Below, piece by piece: positions 38,703-47,298 of a stretch of 64,000 nucleotides of DNA. Origin of the DNA: Salisaeta longa DSM 21114 (GTDB taxonomy: Bacteria > Bacteroidota > Rhodothermia > Rhodothermales > Salinibacteraceae); assembly GCF_000419585.1 (NCBI RefSeq), contig NZ_ATTH01000001.1, forward strand, positions 2,068,005 through 2,132,004, read 5' to 3'. Under the pieces are notes generated by a model that searched no databases, had not been told where the DNA came from, and worked only from the letters and a program-made list of their open reading frames with translations. The translations under genes were made by a program, and so were the position numbers. Each line of letters opens with the position of its first letter. Within the stretch, counting starts at the first letter, position 1.

Positions 38703-40346
38703 ATGATACGTCGTGTGGTCCTCTGCGTACTGCTCAGCTTGGCGGGCCTTAGCGGCTGGGCCCCGCACGCACAGGCGCAGCAACCGGTAACGCGCAATGC
38801 CGATGCCGAACTGATGTTTGATCAGGGCGTGGCGGCCTTTGAGGCGGGCAACTACCAGGACGCGTTTGAACGCTTTCGGCTGGTGGCGGAGTACCCCGTG
38901 AACCAACGAACCACCGCTGCCCTGCTGATGGCCGGGCGGGCGCTGTACCGTCAGGGGAAGTACCGTCAGGCGCAGACGTGGCTCAACCGCCTGCTGCGGC
39001 AATACCCGTCCACGTCCTACCGCGACGAGGCCGAGCGGGTGCTGCGGTTTGTAGACCAAGGGCTGCAGCAGTACGGCGCGCGCCCCGACACGCTGCGCAT
39101 TGGCGTGGCACTGCCCATGGGCGATCAGCAGGTGAGCCTGTCGCAGGCGCTGTTCAATGGCCTCCGGCTAGCGGCCGAGCAGCACAACGGCGTACGGCGG
39201 CGCTTCATCTTGCCCCCGGGCCTGCAGCAGCGCGCCCGCGACAGCGTGCGGGTGTACGACACTGCCGCCCTAGACAGCGACAGCCTCGCCGCCGCCGAAG
39301 GCCGTCTGACCCTCGTGGCGGGGCGCGACACGGTACGCCTCGATTCGATGCAGGTGGTGACCGAGCAGGTGCGCACGCCCGCCTGGGTGGCGAAGCTGTA
39401 CTTTCGCGCCTCGGGCACGACGCCCCAATCGGCGCGGGCCGCGGTGGATTCACTCATCCGCATTGACCGCGTGGACCTCATCGTGGGCCCGCTGTACAGC
39501 CGTACCGCGCGGGCCGCGGGCGCGGTGGCCGAGGCGGCCGGCGTCATTCTCGTGGCGCCCCTGGCCACCGATGCCAGCGTTTCTATCGGGCGGCAGCACG
39601 TCTTCCAAACCAACCCCACCATGCCCATGCGTGGGCGCGTGATGGCGCAGTTTGTGCGCGACGGCCTCATGACCAACACGGCCGGCATCATCTACGAAGC
39701 GGACAACACGTTGGGGGCGCAGATGGCGCGCGGCTTCATCGCGCAAAGCCGTGTGGCGGGCGTCAATGTGGCGTACGAGCTCCGCCTGCCCAATGCGCGC
39801 AGCTGGTCGCGCCTGCCCGAGGCGTTTGCCACCGACTCAACCGTAACGGATTCCATGCGGGCCTCGGCTGAGGTGGTCTACCTGCCCATTTCGGGCCGCA
39901 ACGCCACCGGGCGCATTCAGGAAGCCCTCATTGGCCTCGATCGGCTGAGCGGGCAGCCGCGGGTGCTGGGCAATGCCGAGTGGCACGACCTGGCCATCGA
40001 GAAGATGGCGAGCCGATTTTTGGCCACCTACACCAACGACTTTTACGTGGATCCCGCGCGGCCGGCGGTGCAGGACTTCATCCGCAGCTATCGCCTGCTC
40101 ACCGGTGCGCCGCCGAGTGCGGGCTCGGTGGCCGAGCGCCGCCTGGCGTACACCGGGTACGACGTGGCAACCTTTCTGATGCAAACGTTAACGCCCGGCC
40201 TCACGCGGCCGGCGCCCGCGACCCTCCGCAACGCCGCGCGCTACGAAGGGCTGGGCATGCGCATCGACTTTGCGCCCGACAGCAACGTGAACGGCGCCAT
40301 GTTCATCCACCGCTACCGCAACGGGCAGATTGAGCTGGTCCGCTAA
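38703..40346 (+). CDS. Exported TPR / periplasmic-binding-protein type 1 fusion (LpoA-like or Leu/Ile/Val-binding-like)
   Basis: 547 residues with a signal peptide ending near AQAQ and no lipobox. Residues about 30-125 hold tetratricopeptide-like repeats (ADAELMFDQGVAAFEAGNYQ and ALYRQGKYRQAQTWLNRLL). From about 132 (DTLRIGVALPMGD) a type 1 periplasmic-binding fold begins, with VDLIVGPLYSRTARAAGAVA and VILVAPLATDASV. A loop at about 190-260 interrupts it. This order matches LpoA-type activators of penicillin-binding proteins and some ABC-type proteins; no ABC transporter genes are adjacent. The SDR gene converges on it, 12 bases away. Confidence 0.75.
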   Translation: MIRRVVLCVLLSLAGLSGWAPHAQAQQPVTRNADAELMFDQGVAAFEAGNYQDAFERFRLVAEYPVNQRTTAALLMAGRALYRQGKYRQAQTWLNRLLRQYPSTSYRDEAERVLRFVDQGLQQYGARPDTLRIGVALPMGDQQVSLSQALFNGLRLAAEQHNGVRRRFILPPGLQQRARDSVRVYDTAALDSDSLAAAEGRLTLVAGRDTVRLDSMQVVTEQVRTPAWVAKLYFRASGTTPQSARAAVDSLIRIDRVDLIVGPLYSRTARAAGAVAEAAGVILVAPLATDASVSIGRQHVFQTNPTMPMRGRVMAQFVRDGLMTNTAGIIYEADNTLGAQMARGFIAQSRVAGVNVAYELRLPNARSWSRLPEAFATDSTVTDSMRASAEVVYLPISGRNATGRIQEALIGLDRLSGQPRVLGNAEWHDLAIEKMASRFLATYTNDFYVDPARPAVQDFIRSYRLLTGAPPSAGSVAERRLAYTGYDVATFLMQTLTPGLTRPAPATLRNAARYEGLGMRIDFAPDSNVNGAMFIHRYRNGQIELVR

Positions 40347-40358
40347 GCCGGCGGCTCG

Positions 40359-41108
40359 CTATTCACGCTGTTCGGTGGGCATCACCATCAGCTCCTCGAC
40401 GTCCACATGCGGCGGCGCGGTGAGCGCGTAGCGGATGGCAGCGGCAATGTCGCCCGACTCCATCAGCTTCCAGCCCTGGTTGCCCGACGAAATCTGTTGC
40501 AGGATGTCCTCGTCGGTGATGGTGTTCGTCAGCTCCGTGGCTACCGCGCCGGGCTCAATGCTGGTGACGCGGATGTTGTGCGCCGGTCCGAGCTCGTTGC
40601 GCATGCCCTCGGAGAGCGCCCGCACGAAAAACTTGGTGCCCGAGTACACCGCGCTTCCCGGAAACACCCGCCGCCCGGCCACCGACGAGACGTTGACGAT
40701 GTGCCCCTGGCCGCGCTCCAGCATCGACGGCAAGACCGCGCCAATGCCGTACAGGACGCCCTTCACGTTCACGTCCACCATCTGCTCCCACTCGTCCTCG
40801 TGCAGGTTTTCCATGAGCGAGAGCGGCATGATGCCCGCATTGTTTATGAGCACGTCCACCGGACCAAACGCCTCAACGGCTGCGTCCACGAGCTCCTGCA
40901 CTTGGCTGCGCTCGGTGACGTCGGTTGGCACCACCAGGGCGTCTCCGCCGTCGTCTGTAATCTCTTGCTGCAACGCCTCCAGGCGCTCGGCGCGGCGTGC
41001 GGCCAAGACCACCGCGGCCCCCTCGCGGGCGAGCATGCGGGCCGTGGCCTCGCCAATGCCGCTCGATGCGCCGGTTACGATAGCTGTAGCTCCGGTAAGA
41101 TCGGTCAT
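40359..41108 (-). CDS. Short-chain dehydrogenase/reductase (SDR)
   Basis: 249 residues, the classical SDR length. The cofactor motif is TGASSGIG (12-19), NNAG is at 89-92, and the active-site Tyr155 and Lys159 lie in YSGTK. The sequence around AARRAERL suggests NADP. These features fit the YdfG/serine-dehydrogenase-like subgroup, but the substrate cannot be assigned. It is divergent from bamD across 271 bases and convergent with the LpoA-like gene. Confidence 0.9.
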   Translation of the reverse strand: MTDLTGATAIVTGASSGIGEATARMLAREGAAVVLAARRAERLEALQQEITDDGGDALVVPTDVTERSQVQELVDAAVEAFGPVDVLINNAGIMPLSLMENLHEDEWEQMVDVNVKGVLYGIGAVLPSMLERGQGHIVNVSSVAGRRVFPGSAVYSGTKFFVRALSEGMRNELGPAHNIRVTSIEPGAVATELTNTITDEDILQQISSGNQGWKLMESGDIAAAIRYALTAPPHVDVEELMVMPTEQRE

Positions 41109-41379
41109 AGAACGCTGGAATTGGTTGAGTGAGCAAAAAAGCTACGGCGTATAATCCGACAGCCCGCAGGCAAGGTCCACGCGACACGACAATGATACAT
41201 TGCGCCCCTCGGGCACGCCGGGCTATTGACGGATGGGTTCTCCTATCAAGCGCCCGGCAATAATACGGGCGCTGGTGCCGTTTACGGAACAGATGTTCCC
41301 GGCCCCATGTTACGCCCGCAGCACACTCGGCCCTGCCCCGGGACTTCGTTCCGATCTCCTGATCAACGCTTGCTGTTTC

Positions 41380-42237
41380 ATGCGTCTTCGCTCGCTCCTG
41401 CTCGTCCTCGGCCTGCTCGTGGTGGGCACCGCCTGCTCTGGAAGCAATAGGCTCCGGTACTCGTCGGCGAAAGATGCCTACCAAAAGGGCTACGCGCAAT
41501 ACCAGGCTGGCGACTACGAGGATGCCATCCGCTTCTTTCGGGCCGTCTTTCAGTACGGCCGCGGCAACGAGTGGGCCGACGACGCCCAGTACTTCTTGGC
41601 CAGCTCCTACCGCGAGCAAAGCCGTTACCTGATGGCGGCCACCGAGTACGGGCGGTTTTTGCAGCTCTACCCCACCAACCAGCGGGCGCCGCATGCGGAG
41701 TATCAGCGGGCGCTGGCCTACTACGAGCGCTCGCCCAATTTCCACCTGGGCCAGTCGGATAGTTACCAGGCCATTTCGTACTTCCAGCTATTCCTCTCGC
41801 GGTATCCCAACCACGAGCTTGCGCCCAAGGCCGAAGACAAAATCTTTGAGCTGCGCACCAAGCTTGCCCACAAGCAGTACGCTGCCGGCGCCCTGTATGA
41901 AGAACGCGAGCTGTGGCCGGCCGCTGTGCACGCGTACAAAAGCGTGTTTGACGAATACCCGGACACGCCCTGGGCCGATGACGCACTGCTGGCCTCCATC
42001 AATGCGTACATTCAGTACAGCGACAACAGCATTCAGCAGAAGCAGGCCGAGCGGTATCAGGCGGCCCTGGACCAGTACCGCCGCCTCACGCAGCTCTTTC
42101 CCGACAGCCCGCTCCTTGACGAGGCTGAAGCGCTCTACCAGGAAGCGCAACGCAAGCTGCAAGCGGTGCAAGCACAGCAACAGGAGGCCAAGAAGCAATC
42201 GCTGGCCGACACCTCGGGTCTCCCTCAGCGCAAATAG
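41380..42237 (+). CDS. bamD: Outer-membrane assembly lipoprotein BamD
   Basis: 285 residues from the ATG at 41380. The lipobox VVGTAC puts the anchor at Cys19. TPR-like repeats follow, including DAYQKGYAQYQAGDYEDAIR and FFRAVFQYGRGNEWADDAQY, and further repeats near residues 185-230 (DTPWADDALL). The C-terminus is Gln/Lys-rich. BamD partners the BAM complex, which inserts beta-barrels such as the barrel proteins in this window. nadD begins eight bases after its stop. Confidence 0.88.
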   Translation: MRLRSLLLVLGLLVVGTACSGSNRLRYSSAKDAYQKGYAQYQAGDYEDAIRFFRAVFQYGRGNEWADDAQYFLASSYREQSRYLMAATEYGRFLQLYPTNQRAPHAEYQRALAYYERSPNFHLGQSDSYQAISYFQLFLSRYPNHELAPKAEDKIFELRTKLAHKQYAAGALYEERELWPAAVHAYKSVFDEYPDTPWADDALLASINAYIQYSDNSIQQKQAERYQAALDQYRRLTQLFPDSPLLDEAEALYQEAQRKLQAVQAQQQEAKKQSLADTSGLPQRK

Positions 42238-42245
42238 CGGCGGGC

Positions 42246-42830
42246 ATGACGATCGGCTTATTCGGTGGTTCGTTCAATCCGCCGCACGTGGCGCATTGCA
42301 TTATTGCCGAGGTGGTGCGCGACCAGTTTGAACTGGATGAGATCTGGTGGATCCCGAACGGCACGCCGCCGCACAAAACGGACCGCACCCTGGCGTCTGC
42401 AGCGCATCGCAAGGCGATGGTGCAGCGGGTGACCGACGCGCACGCGCCATTTCGGCTGTGTACCGTTGAGATGGAACGCGACGGGCCCTCGTACACCGTC
42501 GATACGCTGCGGCGCCTGCAAGCGCGCCATCCGCAGCACGACTTTCACCTCATCATTGGCAGCGACAGCCTCGACACGTTCGCGTCCTGGCGGGCGCCGG
42601 ATGAAATTGTCGAGCGGGTGCCGCTCATTGTGTACAAGCGTCCGGGCGGGCTGAACGCGGTGGCGGAGCGGCGCTTTGCCAACCGGGTACGCTACGCCGC
42701 GGCCCCCGTCTTGGAGCTCTCCAGCACGGAAGTGCGCGCGCGGCGACGGGCAGGACGCTCGATTCGCTTTCTGGTGCCCGATGCGGTGCAGCAATACATC
42801 ACCAGCCACGACTTATATGCCGGCGACTGA
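42246..42830 (+). CDS. nadD: Nicotinate-nucleotide adenylyltransferase
   Basis: 194 residues, normal length. The nucleotidyltransferase motif IGLFGGSFNPPHVAH (with the HxxH-type site) opens the protein, and LELSSTEVRARRRAGRSIRF near the end is the second ATP motif. It makes deamido-NAD from nicotinate mononucleotide. The gene overlaps the following GH3 gene by 14 bases and follows bamD by eight. Confidence 0.96.
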   Translation: MTIGLFGGSFNPPHVAHCIIAEVVRDQFELDEIWWIPNGTPPHKTDRTLASAAHRKAMVQRVTDAHAPFRLCTVEMERDGPSYTVDTLRRLQARHPQHDFHLIIGSDSLDTFASWRAPDEIVERVPLIVYKRPGGLNAVAERRFANRVRYAAAPVLELSSTEVRARRRAGRSIRFLVPDAVQQYITSHDLYAGD

Positions 42831-44358
42831 TCTGGGGCCGCTGCCGGCGTCGCTGCGGGCGCGCTGCGGTCAACTGGTTATGGCGCGCCTCGGCTCGAAC
42901 CTGCCGCCGGGACGCAGCGCCCCCGACGATGCCGACCGCGTCGCGGCGCTTCTGGACGAGGTGCCCCTCGGCGGGCTGCTGGTCTTTAACGGCGCGTGGC
43001 CCGCGCTCCCCGCAACGCTCACGCGCCTCCAACGCGCTGCCTCGTTCCCCTTGCTCATCGCAAGCGACGTAGAGCGCGGCGTCGGTCAGCAGGTGCAGGG
43101 CGGCACGCACTTTCCGCATGCACGGGCCGTAGCACGCGCGGGCGCCGACGGGGCCGCCACCCTGGCCCGCATCACGGCCCACGAGGCGCGCGCCTGCGGC
43201 ATCCACCTCGCGTTCGCTCCGGTGGCCGACGTGAACCTGACGGACGCGAACCCCATCATCGACACCCGCGCGTTTGGCACCACCCCCGCCCGCGTAACAC
43301 CGTGCGTGCAAGCCTATGTGCGCACCGCGCAGCAGCACGGACTGCTGACGGTGGCCAAGCACTTTCCGGGCCACGGGCGCACCACCACCGACTCGCACGC
43401 CACGTTGCCTGTGGTGGACGCCACAACCGCGGACTGGATGCGCGACGAGGCGCCGCCCTTTCGTGCGGCCTGCGACGCCGGCGTGGCCGGGCTCATGACG
43501 GCCCACGTGGCCTATCCCGCCCTCGAACCCGCGTACGCACCGCAGCGCCCGGCGACGGCCTCTCCGGCTCTGCTGCGCGACCTGCTGCGCGACGGCTGGG
43601 GCTTCTCGGGCGTCGTGTTCTCCGATAGCCTCCTGATGGAAGGCATCCGGGCGACCGCCGACGTTGGCACGCACGCGGCCCGTCTCATCCGTGCCGGCGT
43701 CGATGTGCTCCTTGACCCCGACGATCCCGCGGCCGTGGTCGAGGGCCTCGTGCAGGCCGTACGCGACGGCGCCCTTCCCGTGTCGTTGGTCGACGCCGCG
43801 TGCCGGCGCGTCTGGCGCCTGAAAGCCCAGGTGGCAGCCCGCACGGCGTGGCGGCCCGCGCCCGATCACGCGTTTGGCACCGCCGCCCATCAAGAAGCCG
43901 CCGATGAGCTGGCCGCACGCGCCCTGCAGGCCCCGGCATCGCTTCCGCAAAGCACCGACTGGTGCGTGCTCTACGCGGGCGCCGGGCGCGCAGCGTCGCC
44001 CGATCCGCTGGTGCGCGGCCTGCGGCGGGGCGGCGGCACGGTCTCCTGCTACACGCTCCCCGAAACCCCGACCGCCGAAGACAAAGCGGCGTTTGACCGG
44101 GCCACCCAGACGGCTTCCCATCTGCTGGTGGCCTGCGCCGTGGGGCCTGCAGCCTGGCACCGGTTTGGGCTCTCGAAGGCCCAAACAGCGGCACTCCGTC
44201 GCTGGACGCGCACCGCCCGCATGCCCCACGTGGTGTACGCCGCCCTTGGCGCCCCGCATGCCCTGCAGTGGGCCCCCGAGCGTGCGCCGCGGTGCATCAC
44301 CTACAGCGACGTTCCCGCAGCGCAGCAAGCCTTGGCGCACCGGTTGCTTCCCCATTAG
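42817..44358 (+). CDS. Glycoside hydrolase family 3, NagZ-like beta-N-acetylglucosaminidase
   Basis: 513 residues. The GH3 N-terminal barrel has LIASDVERG, KHFPGHGRTTTDSH (residues 181-194, the Asp192-His194 dyad typical of NagZ-type enzymes) and the nucleophile Asp270 in GVVFSDSLLMEGI. A C-terminal region of about 150 residues extends it beyond the roughly 340 of single-domain NagZ. It most likely removes GlcNAc from peptidoglycan fragments in the cytoplasm; no signal peptide is seen. It overlaps nadD by 14 bases, so the two are likely co-translated. Confidence 0.85.
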   Translation: MPATDLGPLPASLRARCGQLVMARLGSNLPPGRSAPDDADRVAALLDEVPLGGLLVFNGAWPALPATLTRLQRAASFPLLIASDVERGVGQQVQGGTHFPHARAVARAGADGAATLARITAHEARACGIHLAFAPVADVNLTDANPIIDTRAFGTTPARVTPCVQAYVRTAQQHGLLTVAKHFPGHGRTTTDSHATLPVVDATTADWMRDEAPPFRAACDAGVAGLMTAHVAYPALEPAYAPQRPATASPALLRDLLRDGWGFSGVVFSDSLLMEGIRATADVGTHAARLIRAGVDVLLDPDDPAAVVEGLVQAVRDGALPVSLVDAACRRVWRLKAQVAARTAWRPAPDHAFGTAAHQEAADELAARALQAPASLPQSTDWCVLYAGAGRAASPDPLVRGLRRGGGTVSCYTLPETPTAEDKAAFDRATQTASHLLVACAVGPAAWHRFGLSKAQTAALRRWTRTARMPHVVYAALGAPHALQWAPERAPRCITYSDVPAAQQALAHRLLPH

Positions 44359-44526
44359 AAAACGATGGAGGCTCCATAGCACGATGTCGGCGCGGATCCA
44401 TTGATGTATCTAGGTCGTTACGTTTTTCTGCGGTCGGTAGCCGCCGCGCGCGCTTGGGTGTGGGGCTGCCGTTTCGTACCGCCTGTTAGTTCCTTATCGC
44501 TTTAGTTTCAGGCCGCCTGTTCTTTT

Positions 44527-45237
44527 ATGCACAACCCGTCCTCATCGCAAGCCCCTCGGCTCCTCATTGTGGAAGACGACCCAGAGGTTGGGGCAGGACT
44601 TGAAGATTTTTTCTCGATCAAAGGGTACACGGTGACCCGCGCAACAGACGGCAACGCTGCCCTGCGCGAGATCACGCAGCTGCCCCCGTACGACGTGATC
44701 TTGCTCGACGTGATGCTTCCCGAGCGCGACGGCTTCGATGTGCTGCGCGAGGCCCGCAAGGCCAGCGTCGACTCGCCCGTCATCATGCTTACGGTGAAGG
44801 GCGACGACAAACACAAGCTGCGCGGCTTTGAGCTGGGCGCCGACGACTACGTGACGAAGCCCTTTGACGCCGAGGAGCTCGCGGCCCGCGTGCGGGCGGT
44901 CCTGAATCGCTCGGAGGAGGCCTCCGAGGATACCGGCCACTCGTACCGGTTTGGCGAGGTGGTGGTCGACTTCGACTCGCAGACGGCGCACCGCGACCAG
45001 GAAACGGTGGAGTTTACGGCCCTGGAGTTTGACATTCTGGAGTACTTCATTGAGCACCGCGGGCGCACCGTAAGCCGCAAGCAGTTGCTGCGCGACGTGT
45101 GGGGCATTAGTGGAGAGATTACGACGCGAACCATCGATCGCCACGTGGCTTCGCTCCGCAAAAAGATCGAGCAAGACCCGTCCGATCCTACGTACATCGA
45201 AACGGTGTACGGCATCGGCTACAAGTTCAGTGATTAG
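44527..45237 (+). CDS. OmpR-family response regulator
   Basis: 236 residues. The receiver has the acidic cluster VEDD (15-18), the phosphoacceptor Asp61 in LLDVMLPERDGF, Thr89 and Lys111 in YVTKPF. The C-terminal winged helix carries LEFDILEYFIEHRGRTVSRK and TIDRHVASLRKKIEQDP. No histidine kinase lies beside it, so it is an orphan in this window. A PAP2-family gene follows after 13 bases. Confidence 0.95.
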   Translation: MHNPSSSQAPRLLIVEDDPEVGAGLEDFFSIKGYTVTRATDGNAALREITQLPPYDVILLDVMLPERDGFDVLREARKASVDSPVIMLTVKGDDKHKLRGFELGADDYVTKPFDAEELAARVRAVLNRSEEASEDTGHSYRFGEVVVDFDSQTAHRDQETVEFTALEFDILEYFIEHRGRTVSRKQLLRDVWGISGEITTRTIDRHVASLRKKIEQDPSDPTYIETVYGIGYKFSD

Positions 45238-45250
45238 ACGCCCTGCTTAG

Positions 45251-45973
45251 ATGCCTGTACCGGCTGCTCGCATGCGTACGGCTGTTGCCCTAGTGCTCAT
45301 TGGGCTGTTTGGATGGTGGAGCGGGCCTGTAGCGCTTGGGCAATCGTTCTGCCACGCCCCGCATACCGGCACGCTCGATGTGCGCGGGCTTCGTGCGGTG
45401 TACTGTACGCCCTCGGAGGCGCTGCAGACGACCTTTCGGGGCGCGCATGCCTCGGCCTACCCTGTGTTCTATAGCGCGCTGCCGGTGGCCTGGGGCACGG
45501 CCCTTGCAACCGACGCGCGCGCTGCGGCGGCAACGGCGTATCGCCTCACGGTTACCGCCGCCGGCACGTACGGCCTTGTGCTCGCGCTCAAGCACCTCAC
45601 CCGGCGCCCGCGCCCCTTCGTACGCCTTGCCGCGCTCACCTCCCGCAGTGCCGACTACCAACGGCCCGTCGACGCCGCCGATTACACCGCCTGGCCCTCG
45701 GGACACGCGGCCATGTCCGCCGCCCTGGCCACCTCCATCAGCTGGTCGTACCCGCGCTGGTACGTAACGGCGCCCGTGGCACTCTGGGCACTTAGCGTTG
45801 GCCTGAGCCGCATATGGCTCGGCGTGCACTACCCGTCCGATGTTCTCTCGGGGTTCGTCCTCGGCGTCGGCGTGGCCACCGCCGTTCACCTGCTGCGCGG
45901 GGCGCTAACGCCCGCACGCTGGCAGCCCGCCGCCCCACCACCGGCCCTGGTCCGCCTGCGCATCGCGCTGTAA
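45251..45973 (+). CDS. PAP2-superfamily membrane phosphatase
   Basis: 240 residues with an N-terminal signal or first helix and several further helices. The three phosphatase motifs are present: KHLTRRPRP, PSGHAAMS and SRIWLGVHYPSDVLSG. Such enzymes hydrolyse phosphatidic acid, undecaprenyl-diphosphate or similar lipids at the outer face of the membrane. It lies 13 bases after the response-regulator gene, so it may be co-transcribed or controlled by it. An ATG at codon 8 is an alternative start. Confidence 0.88.
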   Translation: MPVPAARMRTAVALVLIGLFGWWSGPVALGQSFCHAPHTGTLDVRGLRAVYCTPSEALQTTFRGAHASAYPVFYSALPVAWGTALATDARAAAATAYRLTVTAAGTYGLVLALKHLTRRPRPFVRLAALTSRSADYQRPVDAADYTAWPSGHAAMSAALATSISWSYPRWYVTAPVALWALSVGLSRIWLGVHYPSDVLSGFVLGVGVATAVHLLRGALTPARWQPAAPPPALVRLRIAL

Positions 45974-46048
45974 CCGCAGGCTTATGCCGGTTGCATATGC
46001 AATTTTGGGCAAGATGCCCCCCGTCCCCTGCACTTTTCATCGTCACTC

Positions 46049-46065
46049 TTTAGAATGCATCTAAA
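46049..46065 (+). promoter_or_regulatory. Palindrome upstream of the iron-binding lipoprotein gene, candidate metalloregulator operator
   Basis: TTTAGA-ATGCA-TCTAAA, a 6-bp inverted repeat with a 5-bp spacer, ends 29 bases before the ATG at 46095. The half-sites resemble DtxR/MntR/IdeR-type operators (TTAGG-like arms). Its place just upstream of an iron-binding-type protein fits repression by a metal-dependent regulator, but the regulator gene is not in the window. Confidence 0.4.
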
Positions 46066-46094
46066 CTAATCCATCCCAAACTGCCGAAACCGCC

Positions 46095-47168
46095 ATGATA
46101 CGTCGCTCCCTCGGAGCATTTGCTCTGCTTGCTTGCCTCCTGGTGCTCAGCGCCTGCCAGTCGTCGTCCGATCAAAAAGAGCTCGTGATCTACTCGGGGC
46201 GTAGCATGGCGCTTGTAGATTCGCTGGTGGAAGTGTATCGCCAGCAAACCGGCACGCCCGTAAGCGTGAAGTACGGCTCGGACGCGCAGCTTTTGGCCGC
46301 CCTCAACGAAGAGGGAAGCCAGAGTCCGGCCGATGTTTTTTGGGCGAACACCACCGGCGCCCTCACGCAGGCCCAAACCAGCACCCTCCTCACGCAGCTG
46401 CCCGACTCGCTGCTGAATCGTCCGGCGCGGTTTGTGCCCTCCAGCGGTCAGTGGCTGCCCGTTACCACCCGCTTCCGCGTGCTGGCGTACAACTCCGATA
46501 CGGTTACTCCCGAGAACCTGCCGGCGTCGGTGCTCGACCTCCCGTCGCTCACGCAGTTTGAGGGCCGCGTGGGCTGGACCCCCGCCTACTCCAGCTTCCA
46601 GGACTTCGTAACGGCGATGCGCGTGATGCACGGCGCCGACACGACGCGCACGTGGCTCAACGCCATGCAAGACCTCAACCCGAAGGCCTACACCTCCAAC
46701 ACGCCCATGATTAAGGCGCTGGCGGCGGGCGAGATCGACATCGCGCTCACCAACCACTACTACGTGCTGCGCCTTAAGCACGGCGGTGGCGAAGGCGAGT
46801 ACGAAGGGCACGAGGAAGGCGAAGGCCATGAGGCCGAAGAAACCACGCGCCCCAACGCCCCGGTCGGTACGTACCACTTTGCCGCGGGCGACGTGGGCAA
46901 CCTCGCGCTTGTAACCGGTGCGGCCCGGCTGCAAACGAGCGACCAGCCGGCTGCCGCTGCCGACTTCCTCCGCTTTCTGCTCTCGGAGCAGGCCCAGCGC
47001 TTCGCCGCGACGTCTGTGAATGAGTACCCCGTGGTGTCTGGCGTACAGGTGCCGGCCTACATGACGCCGGTCGACCAGGCCCTGGAGCTGAGCCCTACGT
47101 TCGACTTCCAGAAGCTGAGCGACCTCGACGCCACGCTTGAGCTTCTCCGCAATACCGGGCTGCTTTAA
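46095..47168 (+). CDS. Iron(III)-binding ABC-type lipoprotein (FutA/FbpA-like)
   Basis: 357 residues. Lipobox LSAC puts the anchor at Cys21. The family features include LVIYSGRSMALVDSLVEVY, WTPAYSSFQDFVTAMR and the Tyr pair in NHYYVLRL that ligates iron in this group. A Glu/His/Gly-rich insert (KHGGGEGEYEGHEEGEGH, near residues 229-246) follows the Tyr pair and looks metal-binding. No permease or ATPase gene follows; the next gene is on the other strand. A good terminator lies at 47226, and an operator-like palindrome just upstream of the gene. Confidence 0.88.
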   Translation: MIRRSLGAFALLACLLVLSACQSSSDQKELVIYSGRSMALVDSLVEVYRQQTGTPVSVKYGSDAQLLAALNEEGSQSPADVFWANTTGALTQAQTSTLLTQLPDSLLNRPARFVPSSGQWLPVTTRFRVLAYNSDTVTPENLPASVLDLPSLTQFEGRVGWTPAYSSFQDFVTAMRVMHGADTTRTWLNAMQDLNPKAYTSNTPMIKALAAGEIDIALTNHYYVLRLKHGGGEGEYEGHEEGEGHEAEETTRPNAPVGTYHFAAGDVGNLALVTGAARLQTSDQPAAAADFLRFLLSEQAQRFAATSVNEYPVVSGVQVPAYMTPVDQALELSPTFDFQKLSDLDATLELLRNTGLL

Positions 47169-47225
47169 GTGCTCCCGGAGCGGCGGCGCACGCGAACGGT
47201 GCGCTGCGCTTCAATGAACACGCCT

Positions 47226-47263
47226 GCGCCGCCCCGCCACTACATGGCCGGGCGGCGCTTTTT
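47226..47263 (+). terminator. Intrinsic terminator after the iron-binding lipoprotein gene
   Basis: A perfect 9-bp stem, 47226-47234 with 47250-47258, leads into five T residues at 47259-47263. It lies about 58 bases after the stop and isolates the gene from the convergent cysteine desulfurase. Confidence 0.8.
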
Positions 47264-47298
47264 AGGGATGGTACGCGACAGACAGGACCGGGGACTGG

